Assembly: GCA_026214975.1 (NCBI GenBank)
Contig: CM047809.1
Span: 23,667,460-23,731,459 of the forward strand
Length of the DNA stretch: 64,000 nucleotides
Source of the DNA: Gentiana macrophylla
Taxonomy: Eukaryota > Streptophyta > Magnoliopsida > Gentianales > Gentianaceae
Direction of reading: 5' to 3'
Part shown: positions 58,901-64,000 of the stretch, in pieces
How the letters are laid out: every line of letters begins with the position of its first letter
Position numbering within the stretch: the stretch's first letter is position 1
Position numbers and translations under genes: made by a program
Notes under the pieces: model-generated
Told to the model about the DNA's origin: nothing
What the model saw: only the letters and a program-made list of their open reading frames with translations
Database searches by the model: none

Positions 58901-58976
58901 ACGGGGAAGGGGAATGTACAGAAGAAGAGCCGTAATGAGTAATAGGTATACATGTACCGTCGCCTACATGCACTTA
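55960..58976 (-). pseudogene. Pol region of Copia A, copy 2
   Basis: Minus strand from 58973. Protease and pre-integrase part (ITHYGSSSVHSPSPSFYLSN), integrase core and C-terminus (TCIFLGYSPSYHGYKCLDHA, then a proline- and serine-rich linker), then a long open frame 57149-56124. That frame carries RT (MDVQNAFLHGHLFEPLYM, YGLRQAPRAWFSRF, LIYMDDIIITGSS, GSLSYFLGIEVL, GLQYLSFTRPDIAFAV) and the first half of RNase H (WHSKKHLTISKSSTEFEYK). RT is better preserved than in the first copy. Integrase is broken and the 5' end is cut at 58976 within protease, so it is inactive. Confidence 0.9.
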
Positions 58977-59640
58977 ATCCTCTTCAGAATCTTCAAATCG
59001 GTGTTCTATGTTTCTTCAAATCGAGGCTCAACCTTCCTTAATTCACAAGTTTCTGTTTCTCTTTTGCACTTTTTTCTAAACATGGCAGAATTTTAAAATT
59101 GATGCTGAAATTTGCTGCTGTTTTAGGAGAATTTCATGTTTACGGTAGGATATCATGAATCGATGGGTTCAAAAGTTGCTTTGAAGAGGCCAATGCTCGT
59201 GCTCAGGAAGAAACTTCATCATCATCATCGAAGGTAGAATTTGATGTTATCGGTATAATTCTATTGCATTTAATTGAAACATCATTTTTTTATAAAGAAT
59301 AATGGAGTTTGAGTTTGTACTTGATGTCATGGGCTTAAGTTATGAATAGTTTCTTTTGTAAGGCTCCTAGGCAAAGGCTGTATAAATAAAAGCTGTATAG
59401 TTCCTTTCATTTATCTAACATCGGTCTGGGGACTTTCCTGTCTCTTGAATTGTTGTGTTTCACATTTTAATTATAATTCAAACATTTGCCTTTAGGAACT
59501 TGGTGATTTGGGTCTGTTGCAAAAGCAAGCCGTTCATACCAACCTTTGTTGCGACATGTCTGAGTAGGATTTCCACGGTATCCACAAGGTTAGCTATAAA
59601 GGATTTCCACAGCTTGTAAATCTGTTTATTTTATCTTGGG
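58977..59640 (+). other. Unique DNA after the duplication breakpoint
   Basis: Homology to 11-21 kb stops at about 58976. The DNA that follows has exon-like pieces (59151-59235, and 59494-59588 between a TTTAG acceptor-like and AAG|GTTAGC donor-like site) but frames contain stops. No product recognised. Confidence 0.35.
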
Positions 59641-59785
59641 TGCAATGATCGAAAATGAATTATCTCGCATGGAATCATCGCTCCTGGTTAGTTTCTTACT
59701 TGTCAATGGAACAAGGAGCTTAAGGTTCTGGAGCACTATATGCTCCATGTATACCACCACGATAATGTTAATTGCGAGTAAGCCA
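59641..59785 (+). pseudogene. Protein prenyltransferase alpha-repeat fragment
   Basis: The plus frame 59658-59723 reads NYLAWNHRSWLVSYLSMEQ and then a stop. The N---WNHR-WLV pattern is the signature of PPTA repeats (farnesyl/geranylgeranyl transferase alpha subunit and PTAR1-like proteins). In the next frame KELKVLEHYMLHV continues to a donor-like GTAAGC at 59777. Only one repeat of the usual several is present, with a stop, so it is a decayed fragment. Identification rests on about 15 residues. Confidence 0.4.
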
Positions 59786-60120
59786 CCCTCATAAATCATG
59801 TTTATGAGTTGATTTATGTGTTATTGTTTAGATTTTAAAAAAATGGTTTCCTACAGTGTAATATGTGGGTGAAAACATTTTCCAGTGCCTTTATGGCTTA
59901 CCTTGTGGGTCCGTAAGATAGGGTTGGTTGACATATTCTTATGTGGAATGTCTGCTTTGCTTGTTTTTACTTGAATTAAAAGCTGCTATTAGGCTCCTTT
60001 GAAAACATTAATAAAGCAGTTGAATTTAGGTAGCTATTCACTTAGGTTGAAATGTGTTATATATCATTTAACAACCCCGTTGCCTTTTATATTTTGTCCT
60101 TTTGTTTCACTTAGGTTGAA
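59786..60120. other. Intergenic DNA with no recognised feature
   Basis: AT-rich. TCACTTAGGTTGAAATGTG occurs twice (60038 and 60107), a 19-bp direct repeat. Confidence 0.5.
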
Positions 60121-60870
60121 ATGTGTCATATCCTCTTTTTTTCTTGTAGTGGCGTAATTATGGGTTGTGCTCTTCAGATCTGCGATGGCCTTTATCGCTA
60201 GATCTGAATACCTAGTAAATCCTAATTATGTGGTTCGGCGTCAGCTAAGTTGATCGACATGTTTAATTAACATTAGGTTAGATCTGGCCAATCTGCTTAT
60301 TGTATTCGTAAATTAACATGAAGAACTGTTAGTAAAGTGTTAATTAGGACATTGTCTTGATAGACCCTAGGAGCGTGCTAATCAGTGTCGATAGCTTCCT
60401 AGGCGGGTTAGCGGTATGAGTTAACACTCAATACTGGCAATCCTAGTTCTTCATGCGTTGGGCTATTACGGACCAATTAAGGAGGGTAGTTGGCGTATAG
60501 ATTATCTACTACCATGGTAGGAGTAGATAGGGTTAGGAATTACACCCGTAGCTTAATTACAAATATGGATCGAACACAGTTAAGGGAGATTAGTTAAATA
60601 ATTGTGGTTAGTGCCTTTTCGATATATGATTGATGACTGATTTATTTGCATCTCTTTTATTTACTTGTTCTTTATGTTGGTCAAGTACCACCCTATCCGG
60701 TTGACCTATAAAGTGTGGTTGTGTTTAGCATTATTAAATAATAGTCTCGTAGGATCGACTCGACTCGCGCTTGATATATTACGATTGACCTAGTGCTAGT
60801 ATTTCGTGATTTTAAGCGACTTACACGCGATCAACTACTCCCCGCTCGCAACATTTCAGCCTTTCTCGTT
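60121..60870 (+). mobile_element. Gypsy-type LTR remnant
   Basis: The style and order of blocks (TAGGATCGACTCGACTCGCG, then GTGATTTTAAGCGACTTACA near 60750-60830) resemble the LTR ends at 4440-4500 and 34440-34540. No partner LTR or coding region was found. Confidence 0.35.
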
Positions 60871-61590
60871 TCTAGATTTTGAATAAATTGTCATTAGCAT
60901 AATACGGCCAAAGTTTGTTACCCGACGAAACCCAAAGATCGATCGCCAGGAGCAAGGGTCCTCTGCTGTTAAGAGGGTAATGTGGAAGGTGTTGTGATGA
61001 TTATCCAACCACAGACTCAAAATATAAAGATGATCCGACCGTAGTTCTTTTTGGTTAAAAAGTAGTCACCCATCCTGTAATATAAGGTCTTTTGACTTGT
61101 TTAACATTTCTCATATTTTAAGGCATTCTCACATTTCAATACAATATTAAATGTATTGTTTTTGTTTTTCTATTAAACAATGCAATATTATATATCACTT
61201 CCAAAAAACAATAAAATATTTCCTCTCCAAATATTAACAATAAAATATTTCTTTTTGAAATATTAAAATATAACTTATTTATGAGGTTTATTAAACTGTG
61301 TTAAATTTCTAGAAACCCCTATAAGACGAAACGGAACCCAAATAGGAAAATACAATTTTCTAGTCAGCTGGGCTAGTTTCTTTATTTATTCAAATTAATA
61401 AAGCTTGTTTTATTGTTGAAGGGCATGCATATTGTAGCTAATTTATAATCGCTTCAAGATTTCCTTCGAATATCTCATACACCCTGAAACCACAAAACAT
61501 AAAAACAAATAAATGTTTTTCGATGGCTAAATTTAAAAGCTTGATGATAGGAACTAAGACAAATTTCTCGACTCCAGGCTCAGTCTCACG
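60871..61590. other. Intergenic DNA with no recognised feature
   Basis: AT-rich. Contains one copy of a 23-bp sequence repeated at 63584-63606 (here 61171-61193). Short frames only. Confidence 0.45.
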
Positions 61591-61592
61591 AT

Positions 61593-61662
61593 TAACCTCT
61601 CTCGCATTCTGTGGGACGTGCAAGGTGAGGCCTCACTACATTAGGGTTTAACTGTTTTGATA
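61593..61662 (+). mobile_element. 5'-truncated SINE fragment
   Basis: Related to the 3' third of the SINE at 41782-42048: AACCTCTCTCGCATTCTGTG, GGACGTGCAAGGTGAGG, and TTAGGGTTTAACTGTTTT. The Pol III promoter part is missing. Confidence 0.55.
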
Positions 61663-62159
61663 AAAACACATAAATGTTAGAGAGACCAATAAGAAAAAAA
61701 AAAAACACACATAACCTCAACAGAATGATAGTGTTATAGTTATAAGTTATAACGGATATGAAACAACGATATAATTTGGTGGATTAAATCAGACTAAATA
61801 GATTTTTATAATATAATTTTTTTTTCGAGTGAAATTTTAAATTTCCTACATTTTTACATAGCTCCGTACACATGCTTGTTGTGAGGGTTCATTGGGTTTG
61901 GTGGTTAACGTCTGTTGGAAAACATTTATGCATCCGTCAAAGTTTCCACGTCACCTGGTGGACTTTTCAACTGATTTGAAATTTTAGTCAACAGATGCAA
62001 CAAAACTCCATGCACCAGATCTTAAAGGGTTGATTATTATTTATTTCGATTTGATTCGTTCGTAAAAAAAATTATTTAATAGTACAAATAAAGAGTCGTC
62101 TAATAACAACTAAAAATGTTTCAGGCATATATCACAATTAATTAAACCATTACATAAAC

Positions 62160-63583
62160 GTTTAATGACATCAAATTTTTACATACTCTTAATTTGTCCG
62201 CAAAAGGCTGCGCCAACCCTTTCCCACTTCGGCAGCCGCTTAGAGAAAGGAGAAAAGAATCTCCTTCAAATTATTTCGGGATTTGTCTCAGTATACTCGG
62301 ATAAGTATGTTCTCGTGAAGAACACATGTTCCCACGTGGGAGCTTCCCGGATTACCGTATTCCCGTGCCTTCGCTTTTTCCAACAAAGACCCCGCGCATG
62401 TCGGGTCATTGTTGTGGGCTTTATTCCGGGCGGTGTGTGAACCCTCGCTACGTCCGCTCTGATGTGACGTCGTGCCACGTGGCGGATCCTGATCTGTTCC
62501 TTTATTCGGTGTCTCAGGATTGATGAGTTTCCCTCCAGTCATATGATTCGAATGAAAACTTGTACTGTACGCTAACTAGCCAAATTCTTTGCAACAAACG
62601 CAGCTTACCTAGATTTTGGCGTAAAACTTGAGTGAGCCAATCTTATAATGATGCTACTTTGTAAGCGGGAACCGGGAACATGCATCGCGCCAATTGTGGG
62701 TGACGATGATTCTCTCCTCCAAGCTTTATGGCTACCGTTTGTGAGCTCTCTTTCCGGCAAGTATGCTCCAAATGAAAGGTCTCGATTTGTAAGATTGAAA
62801 ACCTTCTCCCCACTCCTTCAAGATAACCGTGGAAAACTGCTATTTTTAGGCTATACAACTCAAAGGTTGAATCTTTTCTTGACCGAGATGTTTTAAGGAT
62901 GGCGGTGTAAGTCGCCGGAAAAGTCGTGAGTAATGATTTGGATGGATTTCAAGGTAACGGAGCCAAGCGATATTGCTTGAACATCACGGTGGTAGTATTG
63001 GAGCTTATACGGTGGATATCGGCGGAAAAGATGATTTATGGTGTGAATATACGGTGGCTACGAAGAACTCACGGTGGAGCTCAGCCCGTGAGCACAGATT
63101 GTGGCGTGAATAGATATCATGGTCGACAAATTGGCAGAGCTTATCTTCTTATATTCAAAAATCCCTCTTTTTACAAGTGATATGAGGCTTCTATTTATAG
63201 GCAAGGCTTTAATCGCGATTAAGGTTAACAAGGACAAGACATAGTTAAGCGTAATTAAAGGGACATGTAAGCGTAGAAGGTATCGCTGTGGGGGCCGGGG
63301 ATGCTCTAGTGTCTTCATGTCGGGACTGTCTTGTCCTTACTAACGCTAAGTATGGATCGTGCTCGCCTATGTGTAGAGGGCTTGGTCCATCCGATCGCGG
63401 TGGTGGACATAGGGCAGCGCGTTCGGCCCCCAGCTTGATGGCTGACTGTTATGCGGACTCGATGACCCCATCATCCCATTTCCGGCTGGACTGGTGGCGA
63501 TGGCTGGTCAGAGGCTTGAGATGAGATTATTGAGGTGGGTCCAAAGGTGGTCCGATCCACCGCGTCAGGCCGCGGTATATCAA
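62160..63583 (-). mobile_element. GC-richer LTR-like block
   Basis: Noticeably richer in G+C than its surroundings. On the minus strand it begins TGATATACCGCGGCCTGACG at about 63581 and has a TATA-like CCTATAAATAGAAGCC at 63189-63204. Short frames on both strands have no domain. It resembles a plant LTR in layout, but no second LTR is visible. Confidence 0.35.
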
Positions 63584-63607
63584 TATTAAACAATGCAATA
63601 TTATATT

Positions 63608-63800
63608 GAGAAATTAGGGATAAAGACACAATTTGAAATATTTTTAAAGAACAGGACAACTACATGTTTCTTATAGGGAGAATGACAACTGCATAATTTT
63701 TATGGAAAATTAGGGATAAGGACACAATCTGAAATATTTTTAAGTAACAGGACAACTACATATTTTTTATAGGAAGAAGGACAACTGCATAATTTTTATA
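63608..63800. repeat. Tandem repeat, two units of 96 bp
   Basis: Units start at 63608 and 63704, each with AAATTAGGGATAA-GACACAA, AACAGGACAACTACAT and GACAACTGCATAATTTTTAT. GGACA-rich text like this also marks the edges of the elements at 5.9 and 34.6 kb. Confidence 0.8.
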
Positions 63801-63814
63801 GCGAGAAGGACAAA

Positions 63815-64000
63815 CAAGTGAATCCGAAAATCGGTGAATCTCCTAGTGAATCCCGAAATCGGTGAATTTCGACAAATGAATTTCGACGGTGAATCCGAAA
63901 AATAGTGAATTCGACGATGAATTTTGAAAAATAGTGAAACTTCGGCGATGAATTTCGTCAATGAATTTAAGCAGTGAATTTCGAACACAAGTGAATTTCG
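63815..64000. repeat. GTGAATTTCGA minisatellite, runs off the window
   Basis: Units of 14-18 bp such as GTGAATCCGAAAATCG, GTGAATTTCGACAA and GATGAATTTCGTCA, about ten in the window. The window ends within the array. Confidence 0.75.

Noticed and set aside
62165..63560. Protein-coding gene in the GC-richer block
   Set aside because: Several short frames on both strands but none with a domain or plausible splice structure; the LTR-like ends and TATA fit a mobile element better.

Overview
The window is nuclear DNA from a flowering plant, most likely a eudicot. The only intact host genes are short two-exon genes with canonical plant GT-AG introns. The rest is AT-rich intergenic DNA packed with Copia and Ty3/gypsy LTR retrotransposons, Mutator-like (MULE-like), CACTA-like and Stowaway-like DNA transposons, and a tRNA-derived SINE. 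No rRNA, tRNA, CRISPR or prokaryotic feature was seen.

Host genes: one secreted EG45-like / plant natriuretic peptide-like protein of 126 residues is present three times on the minus strand (996-1456, 28302-28762, 46639-47099). The three mature proteins are identical. A fourth, broken remnant lies at 40870-41085. Each intact copy has the same TATA box about 115-125 bp upstream of its ATG and, just beyond, the 3' LTR of a Copia element in the same orientation. The copies are therefore parts of a locally amplified segment. The DNA between the genes is also duplicated: 11.3-21.5 kb matches 48.9-59.0 kb, and 26.6-30.3 kb matches 44.6-48.7 kb. Later insertions make each copy different, and empty and filled sites can be read directly by comparing copies.

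Layout. 0-4.6 kb: CACTA-like end, Stowaway-like MITE, EG45 copy 1, Copia 3' end, gypsy-like LTR insertion. 4.6-16.3 kb: Copia element C. Its 5' LTR is interrupted by a solo LTR (D) of the same family, and D is interrupted by a 4.5-kb MULE-like element. That element carries minisatellite arrays and captured fragments of a NOP56 gene and a FAM32A-like gene. 16.4-27.1 kb: a non-coding LTR element (E) containing a 1.05-kb MULE with a perfect 9-bp target duplication and an 8.2-kb stack of two Copia elements (A and B). 27.4-30.3 kb: EG45 copy 2 segment. 30.3-34.5 kb: gypsy gag and LTR, plus a second LTR in opposite orientation. 34.6-37.1 kb: a fold-back element whose centre is a head-to-head telomere-like array. 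37.1-44.3 kb: Copia deletion derivative, EG45 remnant, Copia LTR with a SINE, and another Copia 3' end. 44.3-58.98 kb: segment with EG45 copy 3, element C, MULE and Copia A. 59-64 kb: unique DNA with a prenyltransferase-alpha-like fragment, LTR-like remnants and a minisatellite-bearing element end.

No multi-gene pathway is present. The most interesting material is the structure itself: the EG45 amplification, the gene-capturing MULE-like element, the telomere-cored fold-back element, and a possible family linking repeat arrays at four loci. All identifications come from reading motifs; no database search was run.
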